Position numbers and translations under genes: made by a program
Shown: piece by piece, positions 22,793 through 30,458 of the stretch
How positions within the stretch are numbered: the first letter of the stretch is position 1
Layout: every line of letters begins with the position of its first letter
The notes under the pieces: model-generated
The model's database searches: none
Told to the model about the DNA's origin: nothing
What the model saw: only the letters and a program-made list of their open reading frames with translations
IMG/VR virus record: IMGVR_UViG_3300011445_000481
Coordinates: 1-30,664 of that record
Length of the DNA stretch: 30,664 bases
From: a virus
Reading direction: 5' to 3' (one strand)

Positions 22793-23865
22793 TGGCACTC
22801 TTTGACGACCTCCTCGCACAGAACCCGGTCCTCCGGGAGCTGAACATCTCGCCTCAGTGGCTCCAGATCGCGGTCGCCGAGTCGGCCTCGCCGCGCGAGC
22901 TATACAACCGCATCACGATGCTGCCGCAGTACAAGCAGCGGTTCCAGGGCGCGCGCCGCTCTGACGGCACGATCCGTTGGTCCGAGGCGGAACACATCCG
23001 CCGGGAGAACGAGATCCGCCAACTGCTCCGCCAGTACGGCAAGGAAGCCGAGTACCTTACCCCGGCCTCGATGATCGGATTCCACGAGTCCGAGAAGTCG
23101 CTGGACGAGATCCGCGACAACCTGGAGATCTGGCAGTATGTCCAGACCGGTGGCACGACGATCAAAGAGACGTTCTACGTCTATGCCGGCCTCAACCTGC
23201 AAGACGACGACCTCTACGAATCGATCGTGGACCCCTCCAGGGAGCAGGCGCTCTTCAACGAGTACAACGCCAACCGTGCGGCGATGGCGTTCGACTACCC
23301 GGGCTGGATCACGCGCGCGACCGAGGTCGCCAACCAGCGGGTAGCCACCGAACTCCAGACCCTACAGCGCCAGGGGGCGCTCACCGGCCAAGCAGTTCAG
23401 CGAATCCTGTCGGTGGACCCGACGTTCGCTCGCCAGATGATGGACGTGCTCTACACGGGCGGGCAGATGGGCGGTCACGCCGGCACGCTCGATCTCCAGA
23501 CGCTGATGTCAGCGTACGAGTTCTCGGCGATCGGCGCAGCCGCGCGCGAAGCCGGGCTTGAGCTGCCGACGAAGGAGCGTCTGTTCGAGATCCGAGCCGC
23601 TGGCACGGATCGGGCCGCTGCCATCAAGGGGTACCGCGAGTTCGGCCGCGACCAGAACCGTCTAGCAGCCGCAGTGATGCGCGCGCGAGGGGTTGGGTTC
23701 GGCGTGCAGCAGTTCGAGAGCGCCGAGTTTCTCGGCAACGCCGAAGATTCCCGCAACCTCCGTGCCGGCCTCGGCTACATGGACGCCGCTGGCAAGACGC
23801 AAGGGCAGTTCAGGTTCCGCGAGGACCAGGGCCGCATCACGCAGATGGGGTTCTCCAAGTACTGA
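22792..23865 (+). CDS. Helical probable virion protein (357 aa)
   Basis: ATG overlaps the previous stop (TGATG). Sequence begins MALFDDLLAQNPVLRELNIS; a segment MLPQYKQRFQGARR resembles the 'x-PQYKxRF' patch often seen in phage structural proteins. It is mostly charged helix with no membrane segment or catalytic motif. A Gly/Gln-rich end (GLGYMDAAGKTQGQFRFRED) may be beta. By position it belongs with the two preceding proteins as an internal virion component. No family is recognised. Confidence 0.65.
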   Translation: MALFDDLLAQNPVLRELNISPQWLQIAVAESASPRELYNRITMLPQYKQRFQGARRSDGTIRWSEAEHIRRENEIRQLLRQYGKEAEYLTPASMIGFHESEKSLDEIRDNLEIWQYVQTGGTTIKETFYVYAGLNLQDDDLYESIVDPSREQALFNEYNANRAAMAFDYPGWITRATEVANQRVATELQTLQRQGALTGQAVQRILSVDPTFARQMMDVLYTGGQMGGHAGTLDLQTLMSAYEFSAIGAAAREAGLELPTKERLFEIRAAGTDRAAAIKGYREFGRDQNRLAAAVMRARGVGFGVQQFESAEFLGNAEDSRNLRAGLGYMDAAGKTQGQFRFREDQGRITQMGFSKY

Positions 23866-23895
23866 GCTTCGCTGCACCGCCGGGGTGTGTTCTGA

Positions 23896-24237
23896 ATGAA
23901 ACGCCTCGCTCTCGCTCTCGCTCTCGCCGTTTCCGCAGTCACCGTCGTTGCTGACGGCACCGTAGAGGCTGTCGGGTGCCACGGCGGATACAGCACCTAC
24001 TACGACACGGCCTACGTCTACTGCGATCCAGGCACGACCGGTGTCGCGTCGTGGCGTGTCGCCGCGCTGTGCGACGACAGCCAAGGTACCGGACGGTGGT
24101 GGGCCTGGGATCACGAGAGTCCACTGTGGCACTACTCGTCATCGTCACGGGCTTACTGCTCGTACCTCGAACTGCTCGGTTACGGCAACGGTCACTTGAA
24201 CGCGGTGGGCTGGACCTACAAGACGCGTTCCTACTGA
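23896..24237 (+). CDS. Small exported Tyr/Trp-rich protein (113 aa)
   Basis: ATG 23896 follows GGGGTGTG. Signal peptide residues 1-26 (KRLALALALAVSAVTVVADG) with a hexanucleotide CTCGCT repeated nearly four times (23905-23927). The mature 87 residues have four Cys (at about 28, 43, 59 and 88) and many Tyr, Trp and Gly (YSTYYDTAYVYCD, RWWAWDHESPLWHY), which could form a disulphide-linked beta fold binding carbohydrate. No family is recognised. It is the fourth signal-peptide gene in this virion operon. Confidence 0.75.
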   Translation: MKRLALALALAVSAVTVVADGTVEAVGCHGGYSTYYDTAYVYCDPGTTGVASWRVAALCDDSQGTGRWWAWDHESPLWHYSSSSRAYCSYLELLGYGNGHLNAVGWTYKTRSY

Positions 24238-24259
24238 TGAACCGCAGGGGGGTTCTTCG

Positions 24260-24694
24260 ATGGCAGGTTTCGTAGACACAGTAGAGCAGGCGATCCTCAA
24301 CGGGTTGCTCCAGGACGGATCATGGGCGGGGTACGCCACGCTATGGATCGGCCTGTCAACGACAGCGCCGGCCGAAGCCGGCACTGGAGCCACCGAACCG
24401 TCCTCTGGCTCGTACGCCCGGGTGTCGACCGCTGCGGCTGACTGGGGCGCCGCGTCCGGCACCGCTCCGGCCGTGAAGAGCAACACCGCGGTCAAGACGT
24501 TCCCGACCGCGACCGGCGACTGGTCGTCGGGCGCGGACATGACGCACTTCGGACTTTGGGACGCGTCGACCGCCGGCAACCTCGTTGCGTTCGGCACGCT
24601 CACCGTCGCCAAGCCTGTCCTCAACGGAGACACCGCATCGTTCGCCGCGGCCTCCCTCGTGTTGAAACTCGGCGATCCTGGAGATTCCTACTGA
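24260..24694 (+). CDS. Tail/fibre-associated protein of a common phage family (144 aa)
   Basis: ATG 24260 follows GGGGGG. The sequence has the recognisable pattern of a widespread small phage tail protein: an N-terminal helix (DTVEQAILNGLLQDG), a beta core (YATLWIGLSTTAPA) and the late motif HFGLWDASTAGNLVAFGTLT followed by KPVLNGDTASFAAASLVLKL. It probably forms part of the tail tip or a fibre attachment. It overlaps the next start (ATGA). Confidence in the family is moderate; the exact site in the virion is not known. Confidence 0.75.
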   Translation: MAGFVDTVEQAILNGLLQDGSWAGYATLWIGLSTTAPAEAGTGATEPSSGSYARVSTAAADWGAASGTAPAVKSNTAVKTFPTATGDWSSGADMTHFGLWDASTAGNLVAFGTLTVAKPVLNGDTASFAAASLVLKLGDPGDSY

Positions 24695-25806
24695 TGAAAG
24701 CCCTTCTGGCAGCCGTTCTGGTCGCCGTGTTTGCTGCCGGTGCGACAACTGCCGCCGACGAGCCGGCCGTCACCGAGCCGATCTGTTGGCCCGCGACGCA
24801 GGGAACGGTTGCCGGTGTGGTCTGTCAGACGTTCACGCCGGACTCCACGCCGCCGACCACAACCACGGAGGTGACGACATCGACATCGCCAACGACGTCT
24901 CTGCCGCCGTCGAGCACTACCACCTCGACCAGTTCGTCAACCACTTCTACGACGTCGACTGTCACCACGACAACGGCCGCACCGACCACGACGATCGCAC
25001 CGACGACCAGCACGACGGTTGCACCAACGACCACGACGACGGTTCCACCGACACCGGGCGGGTTCCCTGACGCGTCGACCACCGGCCCCACCGGCACGCT
25101 GACCGCGTACACCGGACCGTTGACGATCACCGTCGCCGGCACCGTCATCGAGAACCGCATGATCAGCGGCTGCGTCCGCATCGAAGCGCCGCGGGTGGTC
25201 ATCCGCAACAGCCGGATCTCATGCACCAACTTCTTCGTCGTCTATTCGCCGACCGTCCGCTCGACCGCTGACCGGGCATTGCTCGAAGATGTCGAGATCA
25301 CCTGCAACGCGTCGAACGGCACCGGGGTTGTCGGGCATTCGATCATCGTCCGTCGTGCTGACATCCACGACTGTGAGAACGGTGCGCACGCAGACCAGTT
25401 CATGACGATCGAGCATTCGTGGATTCACGCCCCGTTCAACGGCAACGGCGCCCACGCCGATGGCGTCCAGGTTTCCATCGGGCTGCGGGGGATGGTGCTC
25501 TTCCACAACCGGATCGAGATCCCGAACGGCACCTCGACGCTGATCGCCGACGTCGCGATCCATTCGATGACCGTGGACAGCAACTTCCTGTCCGGCGGTT
25601 CGTACACCCTGTACTGCTCGACCAGTTTCTCGTCGTTCGAGACGGTGACGAACAACGTGTGGTTGGCGTCGGAGCGGCAGCCTGCCCCGAACGATTACCC
25701 GTATCGGCCGTTCACCCTCTGCGACAAGTCGGGCACCGTGTTCACCGGCAACACGTGGTCTGATGGCCGGCCGCTCACCAAAGACCCGGCCACCCACGTT
25801 GACTGA
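24694..25806 (+). CDS. Exported Thr/Pro-linker protein with right-handed beta-helix domain (370 aa)
   Basis: ATG 24694 overlaps the preceding stop (ATGA). Residues 1-21 are a signal peptide (KALLAAVLVAVFAAGATTAA). Residues about 50-125 are a Thr/Pro/Ser linker of the kind found in actinobacterial surface enzymes. The rest repeats short beta strands (IENRMISGCVRIEAPRVVIR, SIIVRRADIHD, MTIEHSWIHAP, MVLFHNRIEIP, MTVDSNFLSGG), as in pectate-lyase-type parallel beta-helices, which bind or cut polysaccharides. No catalytic set can be assigned by eye. It may coat the infected cell or recognise host polysaccharide in the virion; the signal peptide favours the former. Confidence 0.82.
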   Translation: MKALLAAVLVAVFAAGATTAADEPAVTEPICWPATQGTVAGVVCQTFTPDSTPPTTTTEVTTSTSPTTSLPPSSTTTSTSSSTTSTTSTVTTTTAAPTTTIAPTTSTTVAPTTTTTVPPTPGGFPDASTTGPTGTLTAYTGPLTITVAGTVIENRMISGCVRIEAPRVVIRNSRISCTNFFVVYSPTVRSTADRALLEDVEITCNASNGTGVVGHSIIVRRADIHDCENGAHADQFMTIEHSWIHAPFNGNGAHADGVQVSIGLRGMVLFHNRIEIPNGTSTLIADVAIHSMTVDSNFLSGGSYTLYCSTSFSSFETVTNNVWLASERQPAPNDYPYRPFTLCDKSGTVFTGNTWSDGRPLTKDPATHVD

Positions 25807-25815
25807 GGAGCCCTG

Positions 25816-26400
25816 ATGCCCATCCCCGGATACATGGAGACGATCGCCACCTCACAGGTGGCAGGTCCGGCGTTGGCGTCGTTCACGACTGCTGTGTCAT
25901 GTCTGCCGACACCGGCGCGACATACGATCGCCCCCGACGACTGGTATCTCGGCAAGCAGCTATGGGTCCGGGCGTCGGGTGGCATCAGCAACGTTGTGAC
26001 GACGTCGCCGACGTTCACGTTCGAGTTCAGGCTCGGCCCAACCTCCAACATCGTGGCGTTCACTACCGGCGCGATCGTGACGTCGACCACCGCCCACACG
26101 CTTGTGCCGTGGTGGTTGGAGATCTTGCTGACCTGTCGCGCGATGGGTTCGGGTACGTCGGCGAACCTGATGGGGCAGGCCCGGTTCCATTCTCGGGCCG
26201 TGATCGACGCGTCGGCGGCGGATATCACGACTCACGGTCACCCTCACCTGCTCGCCCCTGAGACGTCCCCTGCGGTCGGTACCGGATTCGACTCGAATGT
26301 CGCCAACATCGCGGATCTGTTCGTCGCCTGTCAGACGTCGAACGCCGCGAACGCGATCACCTGTCACCAGTATGCGCTGATCGACATGGGCGGCGGATAA
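25816..26400 (+). CDS. Probable tail/appendage beta-rich protein (194 aa)
   Basis: ATG 25816 after GAGGAGCCC. Sequence MPIPGYMETIATSQVAGPAL leads into beta strands with aromatic anchors (DDWYLGKQLWVRASGG, TFEFRLGP, WWLEILLTCRAMG, LMGQARFHSR), a pattern seen in phage fibre or appendage proteins. No signal peptide. A His/Gly-rich stretch (THGHPHLL) and DMGGG end the protein. Function is not known beyond a probable structural role. Confidence 0.65.
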   Translation: MPIPGYMETIATSQVAGPALASFTTAVSCLPTPARHTIAPDDWYLGKQLWVRASGGISNVVTTSPTFTFEFRLGPTSNIVAFTTGAIVTSTTAHTLVPWWLEILLTCRAMGSGTSANLMGQARFHSRAVIDASAADITTHGHPHLLAPETSPAVGTGFDSNVANIADLFVACQTSNAANAITCHQYALIDMGGG

Positions 26401-26499
26401 TGATGGGCGCGTGAAATGCCGTGTTGAGAGTATGGGGATTCGACACCAGAGCTGACGTTCACCTGTCGATCAGCGTCCGCTAACTAGGAGGGCGTCGCT

Positions 26500-28275
26500 A
26501 TGACCCCAACCACCCTCCTCGGCGAGATCACCAGCACCGGTCACGGCACCGGCACGTTCGTCACGTCGGCGTTCACGCCACCGAGCAACTCGGTGATGCT
26601 CGTCGGCATCAACGCGATGCTGGACGGCGGGTCGAGCGACGAGTCGTTGACGATCACCGTCACTGGTGGCGGCTGGACGTACAACCGTGAGGTCAACGTT
26701 TCGTCGCTCGTCGCCTACTCGCAGAACCTCGTCATCTTCGCAGCCGAAGTGGCCACCGGGGCGTCGATGCAGTTGACCATCGACTGCGGCGCGATCGATG
26801 TCTACGTGTACGGCGTGTCGGTCGTCGCCTTTGAAGGGTACGACACCGGTACGCCGACCGGTGGAATCGGTACCGTCATCGACACGGCATCCCCGGACGG
26901 CGCCCAGTCGTTCACCCTGGACGTCGCCCCGTCAACCGACGACTACGTGTTCGGGATCATCGGGATGGACAAAGAGTCGCTCGGCTGCACCCCCGGGTCG
27001 ACGTTCACCGAAGTCCACGACCTACAATCCGGTGCGGCGTGCGGGTTCGAGTCGCAGCAACGCACCGGGTCGACATCAGCCACGGTCGACTGGGTTGATT
27101 CGCATACCGGGACTGGCGGCATATTCAAGCTCGCCGCGTGCGGCGTCGTTGTCAAGGCGGCAGCAGGTGGCGCTGGTGGCGCAACGCCGGGAGGTCGTCG
27201 GCGACGCATCCACCCGGCCCGCGACCGCAGGACCGGCAAGGGCGATCGTGCCGGCCCGCTGCGTTCGTTCTATCTTCACCGCAAAGACGCCACCAGCGAG
27301 ACGATCGCCGGGGTCGCCCGCGATCTTGCAGGCGATTCTACTGCAGCAGCCGCTTTCACCGGCAGCGCGACACTTGAACTGTCGCTCGCCTCTTCTGCGA
27401 GCGCAGCGAATAGCGCGACCGGTGCGCTGGTTGTGGACCGGCCGTTCGCCGGGACGTCTCCGGCTGCGGCTGGCTTCACTGGAGCCTTTGCCCGTACTGC
27501 CGGGCTAGCCGGATCAACCCCGGCGGCTGCCGGATTCTCCGGTGACATCGCGCGCGCTGCCGGACTGGCCGCATCCAGCCCCGCGGCAGCAGGATTCTCC
27601 GGGGCAGCAACGCTCGCCGTCGCGCTGTCTGCATCGTCCCCCGCCGCGTCCGGGATCACTGGGGCCATCACGCTCGCGACCGCGTTCGCTGCCACCAGCC
27701 CGGCCGCAGCCGGTTTCTCTGCTGAACTGTCGGTCCAGGGGAGCGTCACTTTCGACGGTGTTGCTTCGGCCGCTGCGGGGTTCTCCGCCGCCATCGCGCG
27801 CGAAGTCGGGCTGGCCGGTTCGATCCCGGCAGCAGCCGGGTTCTCTGGAGCTTCGACCATCACCCGTGCTCTTGCCGCTTCCAGTCCGGCGTCAGCCGGG
27901 TTCAGTGGTGCCGTCGCGCGCGCCGCTGGACTGGCTGCTTTCAGCCCTGCCGCAGCCGGCTTCACCGGGGACCTGTCGAGGTCTGTCACGTTCGCCGGCA
28001 TCGCCTCGGCGGCAGCCGGTTTCTCTGGCGAGGTCACGCGCGCGGCCGAGTTTGCCGGCCTGTCTCCTGCTGCGGCCTGGGCTGTGGGCGACCTGCTGGT
28101 TGCGGGAGACGTCCTGTTCGAGGGCGTTGCCTCGGCAGCGGCCGACATGGCAATGGCGATGCTGATGGTCGAATCACCGCCGGTAGCGGTGGTGCGTACC
28201 GGCCTTTCGGGCGGTGTCGCGTGGCGCCATCGCGAGGCCAGAAACAAGCTCGCCCGGCAGATGCGACGGCGCTGA
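26500..28275 (+). CDS. Probable appendage protein with 20-residue Ala/Ser/Gly repeats (591 aa)
   Basis: ATG 26500 after AGGAGGG. Residues 1-220 are a beta-rich domain (SVMLVGINAMLDGGSS, YVYGVSVVAFEGYD, DDYVFGIIGMDKE) similar in style to phage fibre domains. A very basic, proline-containing hinge follows (about 228-257, with RRRR). Residues 279-542 carry 13 full copies, plus one partial, of a degenerate 20-residue unit with consensus SPAAAGFSG then a variable strand. The C-terminus is basic again (HREARNKLARQMRRR). The repeats could form a fibrous beta-stack. No enzyme motif or signal peptide. A role in host binding is possible from order and composition only. Confidence 0.75.
   Translation: MTPTTLLGEITSTGHGTGTFVTSAFTPPSNSVMLVGINAMLDGGSSDESLTITVTGGGWTYNREVNVSSLVAYSQNLVIFAAEVATGASMQLTIDCGAIDVYVYGVSVVAFEGYDTGTPTGGIGTVIDTASPDGAQSFTLDVAPSTDDYVFGIIGMDKESLGCTPGSTFTEVHDLQSGAACGFESQQRTGSTSATVDWVDSHTGTGGIFKLAACGVVVKAAAGGAGGATPGGRRRRIHPARDRRTGKGDRAGPLRSFYLHRKDATSETIAGVARDLAGDSTAAAAFTGSATLELSLASSASAANSATGALVVDRPFAGTSPAAAGFTGAFARTAGLAGSTPAAAGFSGDIARAAGLAASSPAAAGFSGAATLAVALSASSPAASGITGAITLATAFAATSPAAAGFSAELSVQGSVTFDGVASAAAGFSAAIAREVGLAGSIPAAAGFSGASTITRALAASSPASAGFSGAVARAAGLAAFSPAAAGFTGDLSRSVTFAGIASAAAGFSGEVTRAAEFAGLSPAAAWAVGDLLVAGDVLFEGVASAAADMAMAMLMVESPPVAVVRTGLSGGVAWRHREARNKLARQMRRR
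27334..28125 (+). repeat. 13 degenerate 60-bp (20-codon) repeats
   Basis: Each unit reads about S-S/T-P-A-A-A-G-F-S/T-G followed by ten variable residues with alternating hydrophobics. Two units are 22 codons. DNA identity between units is low enough that copying is old, while the phase of the AAAGF motif is kept. Confidence 0.85.
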
Positions 28276-28277
28276 AC

Positions 28278-28339
28278 TGCTGCACTCTTGGGGAGGGTAG
28301 TAGACCTCCACGGCGTCCCCGTCGCCCAGGAGTGTAGCA
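28278..28339. ncRNA. Three-way-junction RNA candidate upstream of scaffold/capsid genes
   Basis: TGCTGCACTCTTGGG (28278-28292) pairs over 15 positions, with two G-U pairs, with CCCAGGAGTGTAGCA (28325-28339). Inside are two short stems: GAGG/CCTC (28293-28296 with 28305-28308) and ACGG/CCGT (28310-28313 with 28319-28322). It fills the 91-base gap between the repeat protein and the scaffold candidate. It has no T-tract, so it is not a typical terminator. A processing site, a leader regulator or a terminator of unusual kind are options. Confidence 0.5.
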
Positions 28340-28366
28340 CCTAGCGGGAGTAGAGAAGGACGACTG

Positions 28367-28807
28367 ATGAGTGGACCTGCGGGCCAACTAGATCAGAGTG
28401 GAGCAGAGTTCCGACAGAAGTTCGAGGATCTGCAAGCAGCGTACGCACAACTCGCTCAGACCGCCGTAGGTCTGGCGCAGAAGTCGTTCCCGCTGTTGCA
28501 GCCCGGAGACTTCGAGGGGATCGAGCCCGCCAAGTTCATCGAGGTTGCCGAGGCAACGCAGGCCAATCGAGAATCCGACAGAGAGCGGATCTTCGCAGAG
28601 ATGGCAGCGGCCAAGGGCATCGATGTTTCAGCTCTTCAACAGGCTCCGGCCCAGAAGCCACCTGCTGATGCTGCCGCAAGCCGAATCGCGTCACTCGGCG
28701 AGCTAAAGGGCAATCCGCCCGCCGGCCCGGACCCGACACAGGGTCTGGAAGGGCGAGCGCTGCTCGAAGCGGTGTACGCCCGCCAGGAGGCAGGCAGCTC
28801 GAAGTGA
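28367..28807 (+). CDS. Candidate scaffolding protein (146 aa)
   Basis: ATG 28367 after GAGAAGGACG. Mostly helical, Gln/Ala/Glu-rich: EFRQKFEDLQAAYAQLAQTA is a likely coiled coil and RIFAEMAAAKGIDVSALQQA a further helix. Pro-rich end with a charged tail. Small helical proteins directly before the capsid gene are typically scaffolds. There is no protease motif. The assignment is positional and compositional. Confidence 0.55.
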   Translation: MSGPAGQLDQSGAEFRQKFEDLQAAYAQLAQTAVGLAQKSFPLLQPGDFEGIEPAKFIEVAEATQANRESDRERIFAEMAAAKGIDVSALQQAPAQKPPADAAASRIASLGELKGNPPAGPDPTQGLEGRALLEAVYARQEAGSSK

Positions 28808-28848
28808 GCTGAGTCACCTGTCGGTGGGCGAAACCAACGTTTCTCTAC

Positions 28849-28862
28849 CACCTAGAAAGGTG
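28849..28862 (+). promoter_or_regulatory. Small hairpin covering the capsid ribosome-binding site
   Basis: CACCT pairs with AGGTG around AGAA. AAAGGTGA within it is the ribosome-binding sequence for the capsid ATG at 28870. A 5-bp stem is weak, so it would only modulate translation. Confidence 0.3.
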
Positions 28863-28869
28863 ACAACCC

Positions 28870-29829
28870 ATGTCCAGTGGAGTGCTGTCTCTGCTCGAAG
28901 CTGCCAAGTATGGCGGCAATGTCGAGTCGAAGGCAACGATCCAGACGATTCTCGAAGGCTCGACGGTGACGCGTCACCTTGGCTGGATTCCGTTCGAGGG
29001 GCTGGCGTACGTCCAGAACCACGAGGGGACCGTGCCAGGGACCCAGTTCCGTGCCATCAACGCCGGGTACACGCCGTCTCATGGCTCTGACACGAAGAGC
29101 TACTGGGGCACGGCGATCCTCGGTGGCGAGATCGAGATCGACAACTACCTGCTTCGCGTGACTGCCAACAAGGCGTCGCTCAAGGCGAAGCAGGTTGCCA
29201 AGAAGGCGAAGGGCAACCGGATGCGCTTCGAGTACGAACTGTGGTTCGGCACCGGGGCCAACGACGGCCTCGTGGGTCTGCCCACACTCGTCTCGCAGGG
29301 CTTCGGCCAGGAGCACCAGAACAACGCCGGCACCCCTGCCGCCGTCAGCCTGGATGACTTCGATGAGGCCATCGCCCTCTTCCGCAACACCGGCAAGCCT
29401 TCCGTGGCCTTCATGAACCGCAGGGTTCAGAAGTGGATCACGGTCGCCGGCCACTCGAAGTACGACGGCTTCTCGCTGCTCGACATCGGGACCAACCAGT
29501 TCGGTGAGCGCGTCACGATGTACCAAGGTGTCCCGTTCGAGATCACCGAGGACGGGATGAACGGATCGGATGCCGTCGTGCCTCTCCAGCCGTTCACCGA
29601 AGTCGACGGTGCGTCGAACACGTCCACCTCGATCTGGCTGATGAAGTTCGATGACGAGCACGTCTCCGGCCTTCTCGGCGCCAACGGCCACTTCTCGGTC
29701 GACTGGTTCGGCGAAATGGAGTCCGCTCCTCGCCAGAAGGGCCGCATCGAGTGGTACCCAGGCTTCGCGAGCTTCGATCCGTACGGCCTGGTCCGGTTCA
29801 GCCGAATCACCAACGCGGCTCCGGCCTGA
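28870..29829 (+). CDS. Probable major capsid protein (319 aa)
   Basis: Starts MSSGVLSLLEAAKYGGNVES; ATG 28870 after AAAGGTGA. It has the size and pattern of a small HK97-fold capsid protein: an N-terminal helical arm, a GWIPFEGLAYVQNHEGTV strand region, DNYLLRVTANKASLKAKQVA spine-like helix, a middle domain with KPSVAFMNRRVQKWITVAGH, and a final strand pair (RIEWYPGFASFDPYGLVRFS). Hundreds of copies would form the shell. It is flanked by a scaffold candidate and a beta-rich small protein, the usual capsid neighbourhood. No maturation-protease gene adjoins it. Confidence 0.8.
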   Translation: MSSGVLSLLEAAKYGGNVESKATIQTILEGSTVTRHLGWIPFEGLAYVQNHEGTVPGTQFRAINAGYTPSHGSDTKSYWGTAILGGEIEIDNYLLRVTANKASLKAKQVAKKAKGNRMRFEYELWFGTGANDGLVGLPTLVSQGFGQEHQNNAGTPAAVSLDDFDEAIALFRNTGKPSVAFMNRRVQKWITVAGHSKYDGFSLLDIGTNQFGERVTMYQGVPFEITEDGMNGSDAVVPLQPFTEVDGASNTSTSIWLMKFDDEHVSGLLGANGHFSVDWFGEMESAPRQKGRIEWYPGFASFDPYGLVRFSRITNAAPA

Positions 29830-29844
29830 TCCTGAGGAGGAATC

Positions 29845-30273
29845 ATGAGCATCAACATCCGTGACGCCAACGAGGTCAACCTCCTCACCGGCGCAACCCT
29901 GACGGCGGGTGCCGACACGACCGGGACGGCGGTGGCGCTGTACGCAGACGCCACCGCCGTGACTTTCGTGTTGTCCATCCTCACCACGGGCACAACCAAC
30001 TCGTCTGTCGAGATCGAGGTGTCGTACGACAACTCGACGTACCGTTCCCTCGGTACCTTCGACGTGATCACCTCGCCGACGCACAACGCGACCACGCGGT
30101 ACCTGGATCTGTTCATTCCAGGTGCGCCGGGCACTCCGACCACACCGCCTGTCAGCGGTGCGATCTGGGTGCGTGCTCACGTCATCACCGGGGCCAGCGC
30201 CGTGCTGACCGGTTCGACGCTGCGTCCGCGCATCGCCGGATACGGCCGGAACGACCCGACTCGCATGGCGTGA
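29845..30273 (+). CDS. Small beta-rich protein after the capsid (142 aa)
   Basis: ATG 29845 after a strong GAGGAGG. Sequence MSINIRDANEVNLLTGATLT alternates beta strands (TAVTFVLSILTTGTTNSSVE, YRSLGTFDVIT, AIWVRAHVITGASAVLTG) with Thr/Gly/Asp turns and has no helix-rich part. That suits a capsid decoration, head-completion or spike protein. No signal peptide, no enzyme motif. It is the last gene of the operon. Its TGA overlaps the next promoter-like element. Confidence 0.65.
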   Translation: MSINIRDANEVNLLTGATLTAGADTTGTAVALYADATAVTFVLSILTTGTTNSSVEIEVSYDNSTYRSLGTFDVITSPTHNATTRYLDLFIPGAPGTPTTPPVSGAIWVRAHVITGASAVLTGSTLRPRIAGYGRNDPTRMA

Positions 30274-30296
30274 GTCTGATACCAGTCTGATACACT
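30272..30296 (+). promoter_or_regulatory. Paired GTCTGATAC promoter-like element ahead of tRNA genes
   Basis: GAGTCTGATACCA precedes GTCTGATACACT. The two halves are exact copies, 11 bases apart, and TGA-TACACT is a good extended -10. It begins on the stop codon of the last structural gene, as the site at 8741 does. It could give the tRNA cluster its own transcript. Confidence 0.65.
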
Positions 30297-30306
30297 GGTG
30301 ACCGAT

Positions 30307-30348
30307 GGCCCCTGGGCGGTTAGACCGCACCTCCCCCGCCCAGGGGCC
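30307..30348. other. 13-bp perfect hairpin in tRNA leader
   Basis: GGCCCCTGGGCGG pairs perfectly with CCGCCCAGGGGCC around a 16-base loop (an inner GCGG/CCGC alternative exists). It is about 10 bases downstream of the putative -10 and 6 bases before the first tRNA. Without a T-tract it is unlikely to terminate; it may guide 5' processing or protect the transcript. Confidence 0.5.
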
Positions 30349-30354
30349 GGACAT

Positions 30355-30426
30355 AGCAGAGTGGAGCAGCGGTAGCTCGCCAGGCTCATAACCTGGAGGT
30401 CGTGGGTTCGAATCCCACCTCTGCCA
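30355..30426 (+). tRNA. tRNA-Met (CAT anticodon)
   Basis: 72 bases fold into a complete cloverleaf. D-stem GAGC/GCTC, anticodon stem CCAGG/CCTGG with loop CTCATAA (anticodon CAT at 30387-30389), variable AGGTC, T-stem GTGGG/CCCAC with loop TTCGAAT, acceptor AGCAGAG/CTCTGCC with discriminator A. The first acceptor pair is A-C, not a standard pair. The three G-C pairs at the anticodon of bacterial initiators are absent, so this is probably an elongator; tRNA-Ile with a modified CAT is an alternative. No CCA is encoded. Confidence 0.92.
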
Positions 30427-30428
30427 CT

Positions 30429-30451
30429 GTCAAGGACTAATCAGCCTTGAC
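30429..30451. other. 7-bp hairpin between tRNA-Met and RNA candidate
   Basis: GTCAAGG pairs with CCTTGAC around a 9-base loop. It starts three bases after the discriminator base of tRNA-Met and may mark processing of the tRNA's 3' end. Confidence 0.45.
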
Positions 30452-30458
30452 TTGCATG

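Noticed and set aside
24556-24693. N-terminal extension of the beta-helix protein
   Set aside because: It overlaps the preceding gene, and the signal peptide begins exactly at ATG 24694.
26401-26499. Promoter in the 99-base gap before the repeat protein
   Set aside because: No paired GTCTNATAC element or convincing -35/-10 pair was found; only the ribosome-binding site is clear.
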